From: an uncultured Rhodopila sp.
Lineage (GTDB): Bacteria; Pseudomonadota; Alphaproteobacteria; Acetobacterales; Acetobacteraceae
Direction: 5' to 3'
DNA: 54,154 nt
Assembly (NCBI GenBank): GCA_903851415.1
Contig: CAINOE010000151.1
Location: 1-54,154, forward strand
The notes under the pieces were generated by a model that saw only the letters and a list, made by a program, of their open reading frames with translations, was not told the origin of the DNA and searched no databases. A program made the translations under genes and the position numbers. The first letter of the stretch is position 1; the number at the start of each line of letters is the position of its first letter. This document shows positions 8,573 through 17,295 of this stretch, piece by piece.

Positions 8573-10093
8573 TCAGTCCGTCAGTTCGCAGACTCTCCGT
8601 TTGATGCGGCGGCGCAGCGCATCGCGGGCCAGCGAGCGTACCTCCCCCACGTCGAGCACTAATGCGCTGATTATGTAAAGAACCGCCCCCAAAGCGACGG
8701 ACGCGATCAGGCCATACCAGTTGAGCGGAAAGCGTATCAGGGTCAGCCCGGCTACCATCGGCACAACCGCAAGAACGCAGCGCATGGTCTGCCAAAGCGG
8801 CAGCCAGACCGGAAACAGCGACGTCCCGACGAACCAGCCAGCCACGACCGTAAACCACTGACATGCGAAGGCTGTCCAGGCGGCGCCGAACATGCCGTAC
8901 CGCGGCACGACATAAAGATTGATCCCGATGTTGAGGATCGTCGCCGGGACATAGGTCCAGAGCATCATCAAGGGCCGGCCGGACAGATGGAAGGCGTGAT
9001 CCAGGAAATGCGCCCGCAGGCCGCGGGCGAGCGCGGTGTAGCACATTATCGGCAGAAGTGCCGCGACACCGTCCCGGAAAGCCGGCCCTACCAGCGACGC
9101 GGCGATATAGTCGGCGGTCAGCGCCAGGCCGGCGCAGGCCGGCAAAGTCAGCGCCAGCAGCGCGATGCCGTTGCGGCCGTTCTGGAGCCGCGCGGCTTCC
9201 TTGCCCTGGCTTTCCAGGACGCGAACGACGAGCGGGAAGGTCGCCGTGGTGACCGACGAACAGATCAGCGTCGTCGGCCGCTCAACAAGGCTGTAGGCGA
9301 CGGCGAATATCCCCAGCGCGTCGGCCCCGGAAATCGTGCCCAGCATGAACCGGTCGCTGGTCTGCATGATGGTCGCCGTCGCCGCCACCGCGACCATGGG
9401 CCACGCATAGGCCAGCAGCCGCATCAACTCCGTCTTGTCGAGCGCGCCCGCGGCCGATCGCAACGGCACCCCCAACCCGGGCATGTCGGGAAGCGAACAA
9501 AGGATGGCAGCGATCAGCAGGCCGAGTATGATCGCCTCCGCTCCGGGTCCGAGCAGGTAGATGCCCAGCAACCCGAGACCGAACCCCAGCACGGCATGCA
9601 CGCACTCGATCGCATTGTATCGCCGCATGTTGTTCGCCGATCGGCTGAACGACTGATTGAGTTGCACGAGCGAACGGAACAGCAGCACCGGCACGGCCAG
9701 CAAGGACGGAATTCTGTAGGCCTCGGGCATGCCCACCAACAGCAGGACCACCGCGGATATCGCGGCGACCGCGGCGGCCAGGGCGTAGAAGACGATATAG
9801 GCCTCCGTCCTCAGGCCGCTTTTTCGCCCGGCCAGATCGGCGCCCGGATAGAAGCGCATAACCGCTATCGGCAGGGCGTGGAAAAGCGACGTCTGCAGGA
9901 CGAGTATCGCCGAGAAGATGTAGCTGTAGACGCCGAACGCCCCGGGTGTCAGCAGCCGGGTGTAGGAGTATACCATCAGAATCGAAATGACGGCCGGCAC
10001 GACATTGGATGGGATGTAGCCGATGATTTGCCGGTACACGGGTGCGATGCCTCGTTGAGCTATGACGGCCGCCCCGGATGCGGCGCCCGGCAC
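8573..10093 (-). CDS. Wzx/MATE-type polysaccharide flippase family membrane protein
   Basis: The 506-residue product has about a dozen to fourteen hydrophobic segments and the N-terminal pattern of polysaccharide-biosynthesis flippases (IGYIPSNVVPAVISILMVYSYTRLLTPGAFGVYSY), which move lipid-linked sugars across the inner membrane. Substrate is unknown: no glycan cluster is nearby. No ATG is available at the N-terminus; a GTG at 10093 gives the longest frame and another GTG at 10039 would start at VYRQIIGYIPS, closer to usual flippase starts. The gene ends seven bases from the convergent HtrA-like gene. Confidence 0.8.
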   Translation of the reverse strand: MPGAASGAAVIAQRGIAPVYRQIIGYIPSNVVPAVISILMVYSYTRLLTPGAFGVYSYIFSAILVLQTSLFHALPIAVMRFYPGADLAGRKSGLRTEAYIVFYALAAAVAAISAVVLLLVGMPEAYRIPSLLAVPVLLFRSLVQLNQSFSRSANNMRRYNAIECVHAVLGFGLGLLGIYLLGPGAEAIILGLLIAAILCSLPDMPGLGVPLRSAAGALDKTELMRLLAYAWPMVAVAATATIMQTSDRFMLGTISGADALGIFAVAYSLVERPTTLICSSVTTATFPLVVRVLESQGKEAARLQNGRNGIALLALTLPACAGLALTADYIAASLVGPAFRDGVAALLPIMCYTALARGLRAHFLDHAFHLSGRPLMMLWTYVPATILNIGINLYVVPRYGMFGAAWTAFACQWFTVVAGWFVGTSLFPVWLPLWQTMRCVLAVVPMVAGLTLIRFPLNWYGLIASVALGAVLYIISALVLDVGEVRSLARDALRRRIKRRVCELTD

Positions 10094-10931
10094 GGCCGGA
10101 TCAAAATCAGAGATCCAAACTGATCCCTGAGAGGTTCGTGATCTCTTTCGTGCCTGACGTTTTGGCCGGCGTGATCATCGCTGATGGATACATGTCGTAT
10201 CAAATCACGTTGGTATGACGATCCATGTCGCAGGATGCATCATGCCGAGCCGCAAAGGCCGATGGGGGACCGGAACATGATGCCTTCCTGTGTCGCTCTG
10301 ACGACTTTGACGGACCGCATGCGCATGGACGAACTGGCCCGTGTGGCGGCGGCGCCGTTCGAGGCCATCGAGGCCGGGCATTGCCCGGTCATTGTGCAGG
10401 ACGCGCTGGAAACGGAAGGCGCCCGGCACCTGCACCGCGCCGAGGCGGATGAGGCGCCGTATATCGTCCTGCCCTACGCACCACTCTGGTCGCTGGCGGC
10501 CAGCCACGCGATCCTGCAGATGCTGGCCGATCCCACCGGCGCAGGCCGGCGGGCCGGGGCGTCGCGTATGCCGGGACAGGGAACCGTCGCGCGAGCTGAT
10601 TGACATGCTCACGCCCGACCGGCCTGAGGAGCTGGCGAACGCGCGGCCGACCCCGGCGCTTCTGGCCGCGCAACAGAACGCCCGCCGGGCCCGCGTGGCG
10701 AATACGACCCGCTATTGCGACGAGACCGCCTGGCGGTTCGGCCACCCGACCCGGCTGTGCGAGCGGTCGCCAGGTTTCGGCGTGCATGGCGATGCAGACG
10801 ATCGCGTGGCGGCCGATGCGGACAGGATCCCGAGGTCCGAACGCCGGCTCACCAGCGGCGAGGAACGCACCACTGCGCGAACCGCCTTCTGATCCGGCCG
10901 TCGCCCGGCATGACGGGGCAGCCGGTTGGTA
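10094..10931. other. 838-base region with possible decayed gene
   Basis: No gene here is recognised with confidence. A plus-strand frame from ATG 10277 (or 10280) to 10603 encodes an Ala/Glu-rich stretch (MDELARVAAAPFEAIEAG, then YIVLPYAPLW) that reads like real protein. At about 10590 the protein-like signal moves to another frame, which continues SRELIDMLTPDRPEELANARPT down to a stop at 10891. That pattern fits a frameshifted remnant, but no family is recognised for either half. Confidence 0.35.
10277..10891 (+). pseudogene. Possible frameshifted hypothetical gene
   Basis: The first half (10277-10603) and second half (in the frame of 10341, ending 10891) together would give about 200 residues if one frameshift near 10590 were removed. 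The first half contains EAGHCPVIVQDALETEGA and SLAASHAILQMLAD; the second ELANARPTPALLAAQQNARR. I do not recognise a family. Non-coding sequence in GC-rich DNA also gives long open frames, so this is a weak call. Confidence 0.25.
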
Positions 10932-12161
10932 TTACCGTGGTCCCTGCCCGGTAATCGCTGCAATTTCTTCGTCGGAGCAACCCGCCTCCTGCAGGACCTC
11001 GCGGGTGTGTTCGCCCAGCACCGGCCAGAGGCGGTGCACATTCGGAGGCGATTTCGATAAGCGGGCCGCGATCGCCGGGACCACCACGCGGCCCTCGACC
11101 GGATGGTCTTTGGCCCCGAAGTAGTTCGTCTCGGTCAAATAAGAGTCATGGAACAGGTCCTCCAGGCTGCTGGCCTTGCCGCAGGGAATGTCGGCTTCAC
11201 GCAAGAGTGCCAGCCAGTCTTCCGTCGTGCGCTGCGGCATGCCCCGGGTCAGCGTTGCATACACGGCGTCGATGTTGGCCGAACGTGCCTTGACCGAATT
11301 GAACCGCGGATCGTCGATCAGCCCGGGCACGCCCATCGCCTCGAACAGCTTGCCCCATTGCGCATTGCTGTGGGCGATGACGCTGATGAAGCCGTCCTTC
11401 GTCGGATACGGGCGGCGATGCGGCGTCAGCATCCGCGGATAGCCGACGCCCTTCTCCGGCTCGCCCAGGGTGCCGTGCCAAAGGTGCTCGACCAGGGCAA
11501 AGGACAGGATCGTCTCCATCATCGGCAGATGGATCTCCTGTCCCTCGCCTGTGCGTTCCCGGTGAAACAGCGCCATGCCGATCATGGAGGCCAGCGTCAC
11601 CCCGGTGAGCTTATCGACGAGGACGGAGGGGAAGTAGCGCGGCGCCCCGCCGGGTTCGGCGTTCAGCGCGGCGATTCCCGACACGCCCTGGATCAGGTCG
11701 TCGTAGGCCGGATAGTCCTGCAGCGAGCTGTCTTTCCGGAAGCCGCTCGCGCAGGCGTAGATCAGCCGCGGGTTTCGTTCCGACAGGGTCTCATACCCCA
11801 GCCCCAGGCGCTGCGCCGCGCCGAGGCGCATGTTGTGCACGAAGACGTCGGCGGTTTCGACCAGGCGGTACAGCGCCTCCCGCGCCGCCGGCTGCTTCAG
11901 GTCCAGCACCGCGCTGCGCTTGTTACGGTTGAGGTTGGCAAAGTAGCTGCCCATGCCCGGCGTGCGGGATGGCCCCACCATGCGCAGGTCATCGCCCTGC
12001 GGCGGCTCGATCTTGATGACGCCGGCGCCCATGTCGCCCAGCGTCTGCGAGCACATCGGGCCGAGCACGACGGTGGTGACGTCGATGACCCGGATGCCGG
12101 CGAGCGGGCCAGTGGGTGGCGTCACGGGCGCTGTCACGGGCGCTGTCACGGCTGCTGTCAC
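10932..12161 (-). CDS. CaiB/BaiF (class III) CoA-transferase
   Basis: Family III CoA-transferases exchange CoA between an acyl-CoA donor and a carboxylic acid through an aspartyl-CoA anhydride. The 409-residue product begins its conserved core with GPLAGIRVIDVTTVVLGP, has GDMGAGVIKIEPPQGDD, and carries the catalytic aspartate in DYPAYDDLIQGVSG near residue 168. Substrate cannot be assigned from sequence alone. No ATG exists; the GTG at 12161 has AAGGAA six bases upstream and is chosen, but a 12-base tandem repeat supplies further in-frame GTG codons at 12149, 12137 and 12125. The gene is divergent from an MFS transporter, which may carry the substrate. Confidence 0.93.
   Translation of the reverse strand: MTAAVTAPVTAPVTPPTGPLAGIRVIDVTTVVLGPMCSQTLGDMGAGVIKIEPPQGDDLRMVGPSRTPGMGSYFANLNRNKRSAVLDLKQPAAREALYRLVETADVFVHNMRLGAAQRLGLGYETLSERNPRLIYACASGFRKDSSLQDYPAYDDLIQGVSGIAALNAEPGGAPRYFPSVLVDKLTGVTLASMIGMALFHRERTGEGQEIHLPMMETILSFALVEHLWHGTLGEPEKGVGYPRMLTPHRRPYPTKDGFISVIAHSNAQWGKLFEAMGVPGLIDDPRFNSVKARSANIDAVYATLTRGMPQRTTEDWLALLREADIPCGKASSLEDLFHDSYLTETNYFGAKDHPVEGRVVVPAIAARLSKSPPNVHRLWPVLGEHTREVLQEAGCSDEEIAAITGQGPR
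12117..12161. repeat. Tandem 12-base repeat at the CoA-transferase N-terminus
   Basis: On the minus strand the unit GTGACAGCGCCC is repeated imperfectly four times from the start codon, encoding Val-Thr-Ala-Pro steps (AVTAPVTAPVTPP). Each unit brings a GTG codon in frame, so copy-number change would lengthen or shorten the N-terminal tail by four residues without breaking the gene. Confidence 0.75.
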
Positions 12162-12267
12162 TGCGGTTTCCTTATCGTCGGGCGGAGCCGAGCATCGCCG
12201 CCCGCCGGGCGCCTGGCAACACGCGGCGCCATAGGCACGCGGGCGGACCCGGGGTTAGTGTCGGCGG

Positions 12268-13737
12268 ATGACCGCGCCGCAGCCCATCATCGACCGCTCC
12301 GTTCGCCGCATCGAAAGGCACGCCAACCCGCACACCGTGCTGATGATCGTCGCCAGCGCCATGTTCATGGAGCAGGTCGACGGCACCGTTCTCGCCACCG
12401 CTTTGCCGACAATGGCGCACAGCTTCGCGGTCGATCCGCTGCGGATGAATGTCGCGCTGACGTCGTATCTGCTGACTCTGGCCATGTTCATCCCGGCCAG
12501 CGGGCGTATCGCGGATCGTTTTGGGTCCAGGACCGTGTTCCGGGCTGCCATCGGACTGTTCACCATCGGCTCGGTCCTGTGCGCGCAGGCGCCGACATTA
12601 TGGATGCTGGTCGGGGCGCGGATGCTGCAAGGCGCCGGCGGCGCGATGATGTCGCCGGTCGGGCGGCTGGTGATGCTGCGCGTGGTGTCCAAGGCGGAGC
12701 TGGTCAGTTCCATGGCCTGGCTGATGGTGCCGGCCACCATAGGGCCGATCATCGGTCCGCCGTTGGGCGGATTCATCGTGACCTATCTGTCCTGGCGCTG
12801 GATTTTCTACATCAACGTGCCGATCGGCATCGCCGGAATCGTTCTGGTAACCCTGTTCATCGAGGAAATGAAGGAGCCGGCGCGCACCAAATTCGATCTG
12901 CGCGGCCTGATTCTGTCCGGCATCGCGCTGGCCTGCCTGATGTTCGGCATCGAGGTCGGCAGCCGCGCCGCCGGGTCCATCTGGATCGTCGCCGCTCTGC
13001 TGGGCACCGGGGCTGTGTCCGGCGGGCTGTATGTCGCGCATGCGCGCCGCACGCCGCGGCCGATGCTGGATTTCCGCCTGCTGCGGATAACCACGTTCCG
13101 CATGTCGCTGCTGTGCGGCTCGCTGTCGCGCATCGCCGTCGGCGCGCTGCCGTTCCTGATGCCGATGATGTTTCAGCTCGGCTTCGGCCTGTCGGCGGCG
13201 TCGAGCGGGTTGATCACCTTCGTAACCTCCATCGGCTCGCTGGCGATGCGAGCCTGCGCGCCGTACTTCCTCAGGCGCCTGGGATTCCGCAACGTGCTGA
13301 CCTGGATCGGCGCGCTGGCGAACGGATTGCTGACGCTCAGCGCGGCGTTCCGGCCGGACTGGCCGCTGCCGCTGATCTACGGAGTATTGGTGGCCAACGG
13401 CTTCTTTCAGTCGTTACAATTCATGGCCTACAACACTATTGCCTACGCCGATGTCCCGCGCGAAGACATGAGCGCGGCAACAAGTTTTTATACAACGTTC
13501 CAGCAGATGTCCATCACGCTGGGCATTGCGGTTTCGGCGGCGGCATTGGCGGCTTCGATTGCGGCGACCGGCCACGCGCAGCCGATGCTGCCGGATTTTT
13601 CCGCCGCGTTCCTGTTCGTCGGCGCGGTCTCGTTCCTGGCGCCGCTGCTGGCGACGCGGCTCGACAAGGGCGCGGGCGCGGAATTGTCCGGGCATCGTGA
13701 TCGCCCCGCCGCAATGAAGGTGATAGAGGATGCGTAG
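12268..13737 (+). CDS. MFS transporter, DHA2 (EmrB/QacA) type
   Basis: The 489-residue membrane protein has about 14 hydrophobic segments, the count of the DHA2 drug:proton antiporter group. The conserved motif C region (MVPATIGPIIGPPLGGFI) and the loop 2-3 motif A (GRIADRFGSRTVFRAA) are visible, and the N-terminal helix contains ASAMFMEQVDGTVLATALP, in which the Asp is typical. It probably exports an organic compound across the inner membrane. It is divergent from the CoA-transferase, 106 bases apart, and is followed by nadX after 30 bases. Confidence 0.88.
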   Translation: MTAPQPIIDRSVRRIERHANPHTVLMIVASAMFMEQVDGTVLATALPTMAHSFAVDPLRMNVALTSYLLTLAMFIPASGRIADRFGSRTVFRAAIGLFTIGSVLCAQAPTLWMLVGARMLQGAGGAMMSPVGRLVMLRVVSKAELVSSMAWLMVPATIGPIIGPPLGGFIVTYLSWRWIFYINVPIGIAGIVLVTLFIEEMKEPARTKFDLRGLILSGIALACLMFGIEVGSRAAGSIWIVAALLGTGAVSGGLYVAHARRTPRPMLDFRLLRITTFRMSLLCGSLSRIAVGALPFLMPMMFQLGFGLSAASSGLITFVTSIGSLAMRACAPYFLRRLGFRNVLTWIGALANGLLTLSAAFRPDWPLPLIYGVLVANGFFQSLQFMAYNTIAYADVPREDMSAATSFYTTFQQMSITLGIAVSAAALAASIAATGHAQPMLPDFSAAFLFVGAVSFLAPLLATRLDKGAGAELSGHRDRPAAMKVIEDA

Positions 13738-13767
13738 TCGGCGGGTCTGGGCGGAAGGAGTGCGGGC

Positions 13768-14571
13768 ATGAACAAGACCGTTGCGATTGCCGGTCTTGGT
13801 GCGGTCGGACTGCCTGTGGCGCGGGCACTCGATGAGGGCATTGTCGGCCTGCAGCTTATTGGCGTGGCCAGCCGGGACCACGTCAAAGCGCGCGCCAGGC
13901 TTGCGGATTTCCAATCGGAACCGCCGCTGTTGGATTTCGACGGGCTGGCGGAGGCTGACATCGTGGTGGAAGCCGCTCCGGCCTCGGTATTCGAACGGAT
14001 CGCGCTGCCTGCGTTGCAGGCCGGCCGCATCTTCGTGCCTGCCTCGGCCGGGGCTTTGCTGCCGCGCATGCATCTGGCGAAGCTGGCGATCCAGACCGGC
14101 GCGCGGATTATCGTTCCGACCGGCGCCATTCTCGGCCTGGACGGCGTTCGGGCCGCCGCGGAGGGGCCGGTCGAAAGCGTCTCGATCGAAACCCGCAAGC
14201 CGCCCGCCGCCCTGGCCGGCGCGCCGTATCTTGTCAGGCAAGGGATCGAGGTGACGGACCTTGCCGAACCGCTCCTGGTATTTGAGGGTAATGCCCTGGA
14301 CGCGGCGGCCGGCTTCCCGGCGAATGCGAACGTGGCCGCGGCGCTGGCTCTGGCCGGCATCGGGCCGGTTCGCACCAAGGTGCGGATCTGGGCCGATCCG
14401 GGGGTGACGCGGAATATCCATACGATCCGGGTGGAAGCGGACGCGGCGCGGTTCTCGATCACGGTCGAGAACGTGGCCAGCGCGGAAAACCCGAGGACCG
14501 GGCGTCTGGCAGGCCTGTCCGTGCTGGCCTGCCTGCGCGGCCTGGTATCGACATTCCGGGTGGGAAGCTGA
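13768..14571 (+). CDS. nadX: L-aspartate dehydrogenase
   Basis: NAD(P)-dependent oxidation of L-aspartate to iminoaspartate, an alternative to NadB at the start of NAD synthesis. The 267-residue product has a Rossmann start (VAIAGLGAVGLPVARAL), the family segments PTGAILGLDG, ETRKPPAAL and FPANANVAA, and the catalytic His218 in RNIHTI, with the C-terminal ENPRTGRLA block. AAGGAG lies seven bases before the ATG. nadA and nadC, often its neighbours, are not in the window, so the pathway role is inferred from the family. Its stop overlaps a possible CTG start of the next gene by CTGA. Confidence 0.9.
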   Translation: MNKTVAIAGLGAVGLPVARALDEGIVGLQLIGVASRDHVKARARLADFQSEPPLLDFDGLAEADIVVEAAPASVFERIALPALQAGRIFVPASAGALLPRMHLAKLAIQTGARIIVPTGAILGLDGVRAAAEGPVESVSIETRKPPAALAGAPYLVRQGIEVTDLAEPLLVFEGNALDAAAGFPANANVAAALALAGIGPVRTKVRIWADPGVTRNIHTIRVEADAARFSITVENVASAENPRTGRLAGLSVLACLRGLVSTFRVGS

Positions 14572-14894
14572 CCGAGGCGCTAATCTATCTGCCGGCGATC
14601 GCCCTGTTCAGCTTCGTGACGATCGCGAGCGCGCTGATGCGGCATGAGATGCTGCTGCTGGCCTGCATGCCGGCGGTCTTCGTCGCCCTGGTCATGGGTT
14701 TCGTGATGGCGCTGTATGCGCAGGATGCGTTCGGCATGGCGCCGGTTGGCGGGGCGCTGGCGGCGGGCGCCGTGCCCGGATGGTGGTCGGGCCGGCGGCT
14801 CCGGCCGAAGCACCTGCTGATCGCGATCTATCTCGGCTGGGCGGCCGCCCTGGTGCTGGCGCTGATCGGGGTTGGCTTCCCCGATCGGGGGTAA
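14568..14894 (+). CDS. Small three-helix membrane protein, possible CTG start
   Basis: The frame encodes three hydrophobic segments (about ALIYLPAIALFSFVTIASAL, LLLACMPAVFVALVMGFVMAL and LLIAIYLGWAAALVLALIGV). The only standard start codon is a GTG at 14616, but that would cut the first helix in half. A CTG at 14568, overlapping the nadX stop as CTGA, keeps the whole helix and matches the usual 4-base coupling geometry. If the CTG is used the product is 108 residues. No family is recognised; a transport or membrane-adaptor role cannot be claimed. Confidence 0.55.
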   Translation: MTEALIYLPAIALFSFVTIASALMRHEMLLLACMPAVFVALVMGFVMALYAQDAFGMAPVGGALAAGAVPGWWSGRRLRPKHLLIAIYLGWAAALVLALIGVGFPDRG

Positions 14895-14900
14895 TCGCCG

Positions 14901-15350
14901 CTACGGGGCGGGACAGGCCGCGGCGGGTTCCAGAGCCACATTGGCAGGCCGGAGAACGAGTTTGCGGAAATCTCCCCCATCGCCGTAGAGCCCCACGTCA
15001 ACCGTTCCCGGTACAGCCGCCGGGCCGGCAGAACCCGGGGCTGTCTCGACCAGGAACAGCCGCTTCAACTGATCAAGCGCCTTCACCGGCAGGCTCGACG
15101 CGCCATGGTTGGCGTCGCCGACAATGTGAGTGTCCGGCGGGTTTCCGCTGTAGATCGTCAGGGTCCAGTCCGGCAACACGCGGCAAACCGCGAGCACATA
15201 CCAGCCGTCGTAGGCGAGGTCGAAACCGGCGACGTATTCATCGTCGCCGATGGCCAGACCCTGAATGCCGAGGATCGCCCTGGAAGCCGAGGCCGGCAGG
15301 GCGAACGCGAGGCCGATCAGTAAAGCAAGGCTACCCCAGGCGTTCGACAT
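14901..15350 (-). CDS. Small secreted protein of unknown function
   Basis: The 149-residue product begins with a clear signal peptide (MSNAWGSLALLIGLAFALPASA, cleavage likely after ASA), so it should be exported to the periplasm or beyond. The mature part has two cysteines (one in VLAVCRVLP, one in the final CPAP) and no recognisable domain. Its ATG lies 20 bases inside the 3-prime end of the phasin-like gene, so the two are co-transcribed and probably coupled. Confidence 0.6.
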   Translation of the reverse strand: MSNAWGSLALLIGLAFALPASASRAILGIQGLAIGDDEYVAGFDLAYDGWYVLAVCRVLPDWTLTIYSGNPPDTHIVGDANHGASSLPVKALDQLKRLFLVETAPGSAGPAAVPGTVDVGLYGDGGDFRKLVLRPANVALEPAAACPAP

Positions 15351-15819
15351 TGGCCTCTACCGTCTCGCGGATCGGCGCCATCGCCGCGTCGTGCGCGCGC
15401 AGCGCCAGCATGCTCATTGCAATGATGTTCGCCGCCGCGCGGTCGAGCAGCGACAGCGCGAACTTGCCCTGAGCCTCGGCCAGCGCCATCGGGTTCGAGC
15501 AGGCGGCCATGTCCAGCGTCGCGCTGGCGGCGTTCATGATCTCGTCCGAGGCGCGGCGGGTGATCTCGAAGCCGGCATCGCTCGACTGAGTCAGCATGAC
15601 CATGCCGGCGGCGGTCAGAGCCTCCACCTTTTCCGGCACCATGCGCCCGAACTCGGCGTGATCGGCGCGCAGCGGATCGACGACGGCAGCCACCCCAAGT
15701 GCGACCCGCCTGGCGACGATCTGGCCGGCGTTGGCGACAAGGTCGCCATGGCGTTCGGCATGCCGCGTCGCCGCATTGATGACGTGGTTGATGGTCTCCG
15801 GGCCGTTCGAACGTGTCAT
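15331..15819 (-). CDS. Phasin-family protein
   Basis: Phasins coat polyhydroxyalkanoate granules or act as related amphipathic helical proteins. The 162-residue product is almost wholly helical with no signal peptide, rich in Ala and small hydrophobics, with typical stretches FEITRRASDEIMNAASATL and NPMALAEAQGKFALSLLDRA (the latter like the phasin NPxEAxxLQxxF block). The start at 15819 has AAGGAA about ten bases upstream; a longer frame to 15903 lacks one. No PHA synthase is in the window. The assignment rests on sequence pattern only. Confidence 0.6.
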   Translation of the reverse strand: MTRSNGPETINHVINAATRHAERHGDLVANAGQIVARRVALGVAAVVDPLRADHAEFGRMVPEKVEALTAAGMVMLTQSSDAGFEITRRASDEIMNAASATLDMAACSNPMALAEAQGKFALSLLDRAAANIIAMSMLALRAHDAAMAPIRETVEANVERLG

Positions 15820-15976
15820 AGGCTTTTTGTTCCTTGCTTCCGTGAGGGAAGAAACCCCCGATCGCTGTTTGGACCGGACCTTGTCCGAAAGCAAATTTTT
15901 CATTCGGCAGGACTTACGACGCCCTCATGTTGCAGCGCAACATAATCTTGCGAGAGCCGGCGGCGAGCCGATCGCC

Positions 15977-16450
15977 CTATGGCGTCGGCCACGCGGTGAG
16001 CGATGACCTCGTCATAGTAAGTGCGCACTCCGGCCCCGCAACCACCATGACGGGCTGCGTCACGTGGCCATCGCGAACGCGGGCGAGCAACCGCCGAACC
16101 GTCACGCCCATCGTGGTCGCCGGCATCGGGCCAAGCGCGTTCAGCAACAGGAAGCGATCCGCCGCGCCCTGGTCCGTCTTCAGGTCCTGCAGCCGTGGCA
16201 TGATCTCGTCGGCGTTGCCCAGGGGAACGACGGTCAGGCGGCAGTTGCCGGCTCCGGCATAGCGATGGACCACGTAGATGCCGGAAGCGGTCAACTTCTC
16301 GCTTCGCTCCAAGGTCAGGCCGTTCTCGGTGCCCCAGGCGGCTGCGTCGCCGCCGGGCATATCGGCAACCCGGTTCGGCGCTGACGGCCTGAACCATGCG
16401 CCGATGGCCACCGCCAGAATGGCCGCGGCCAGCGCCGGTATCCGCATCAT
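15977..16450 (-). CDS. Membrane-anchored partner protein coupled to exosortase
   Basis: The 157-residue product starts MMRIPALAAAILAVAIGAWF, a signal anchor, so the remainder should face the periplasm. The soluble part holds two cysteines (GNCRLTVVPLG and GPECALTM) and no domain I recognise. The ATG overlaps the stop of the upstream exosortase gene by ATGA (16447-16450), so the two are translationally coupled. In known exosortase systems a second membrane-anchored protein (EpsI-type) is often adjacent or fused; this one occupies the same place, but I cannot align it with EpsI by eye. Confidence 0.7.
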   Translation of the reverse strand: MMRIPALAAAILAVAIGAWFRPSAPNRVADMPGGDAAAWGTENGLTLERSEKLTASGIYVVHRYAGAGNCRLTVVPLGNADEIMPRLQDLKTDQGAADRFLLLNALGPMPATTMGVTVRRLLARVRDGHVTQPVMVVAGPECALTMTRSSLTAWPTP

Positions 16451-17277
16451 GCGGCGCGCCGGGCGGGCAGAGCGGCCAGGAGCATGACGCAAGCCCAGGC
16501 GAGTTGCAGCGGCAGCTCGCCGGTTTCGCCGTGCAGGTCATGATAGACCGCGGGCGAGGACGCCATCGCGACGAGGCGGGCGGTGTTCAGCACGCACAGC
16601 ATCCCGAGCGCGGCGGCGATCCGCGCTGCGCCGGGCATCTCCGCGGGCCGCACCAAGCGGCACAGGGCAAAGGTGCCGACGGCGCACGGATAGGCCAGCG
16701 TCAACAGGGAGCAGGCACGCAATATGACGAAGCTGTCGCCGCCCGGAAGCAAGAGCCGGTTGCCGGCGGCTTCGGCCGGGATGCCGCCGAGGCGAAGAAG
16801 CTGCGATACGAGATGACTTTCGGTCCACAGCACCGGGACGCTGGCAAAGCCGGCCCAGACGCCGTCTTTCAGGCCCCATACGGCCAGCGCCAGCAACAGG
16901 ATGCCGCCGGCGCGTCCGGCGAGTCCGCCGGAGCGGAACGAGAGCGCCGCGGCGCAGCCAAGCGCCGGCGCGGCGGCGATCCGGAACGGCATCATGCAGG
17001 CAAGCAGCGCGAGGCCGAACAGCGCCCAATCCCGCGGCTCCGCGGCCGGCGTTTCAAGCTTCGGCAGACCCGCGATGAACGCGACCGCGGCCAGGACGAT
17101 CATCGGATGGACCGCGCTGCCGGCAACCGGCCCGGTTGCCAGCAGCCAGTGCGCGGCGGCGGCGGACGCCGCGCACCCCAATAGCCAGGCACGTGAAGCC
17201 GGGGTTTTCGCAACGCCCGGGGTACGAAATGCCAGACCGTCATCGCAACTCGCGACGCGGATTGAGCGCTCTCGCAT
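16447..17277 (-). CDS. Exosortase/archaeosortase-family transpeptidase-like protease
   Basis: Exosortases are polytopic membrane proteases that cleave a C-terminal Pro-containing sorting signal from exported substrates. The 276-residue product has about seven hydrophobic segments and, in the expected order, Cys189 in LRACSLLTL (family ACSG), Arg234 in LNTARL (family NxxR) and His249 in YHDLHGETG (His246 is an alternative). The segment before the cysteine (LLLPGGDSFVIL) also matches the family. The usual Gly after CS is Leu here. The gene lies 18 bases after a tiny gene whose product has a tripartite sorting tail, and overlaps its downstream partner by 4 bases. No polysaccharide cluster is attached, so it looks like a dedicated-substrate system. 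Confidence 0.8.
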   Translation of the reverse strand: MRERSIRVASCDDGLAFRTPGVAKTPASRAWLLGCAASAAAAHWLLATGPVAGSAVHPMIVLAAVAFIAGLPKLETPAAEPRDWALFGLALLACMMPFRIAAAPALGCAAALSFRSGGLAGRAGGILLLALAVWGLKDGVWAGFASVPVLWTESHLVSQLLRLGGIPAEAAGNRLLLPGGDSFVILRACSLLTLAYPCAVGTFALCRLVRPAEMPGAARIAAALGMLCVLNTARLVAMASSPAVYHDLHGETGELPLQLAWACVMLLAALPARRAA

Positions 17278-17295
17278 CCGTCTCGCCCAGCGGCG

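Noticed and set aside
11103..13700. Plus-strand frame of 865 codons
   Set aside because: It runs antisense through the CoA-transferase and out of frame through the MFS gene; both true genes have clear family motifs.
15977..16450. Assignment of the exosortase partner as EpsI
   Set aside because: The position fits, but no EpsI-type motif could be seen, so it is left as an unnamed partner.
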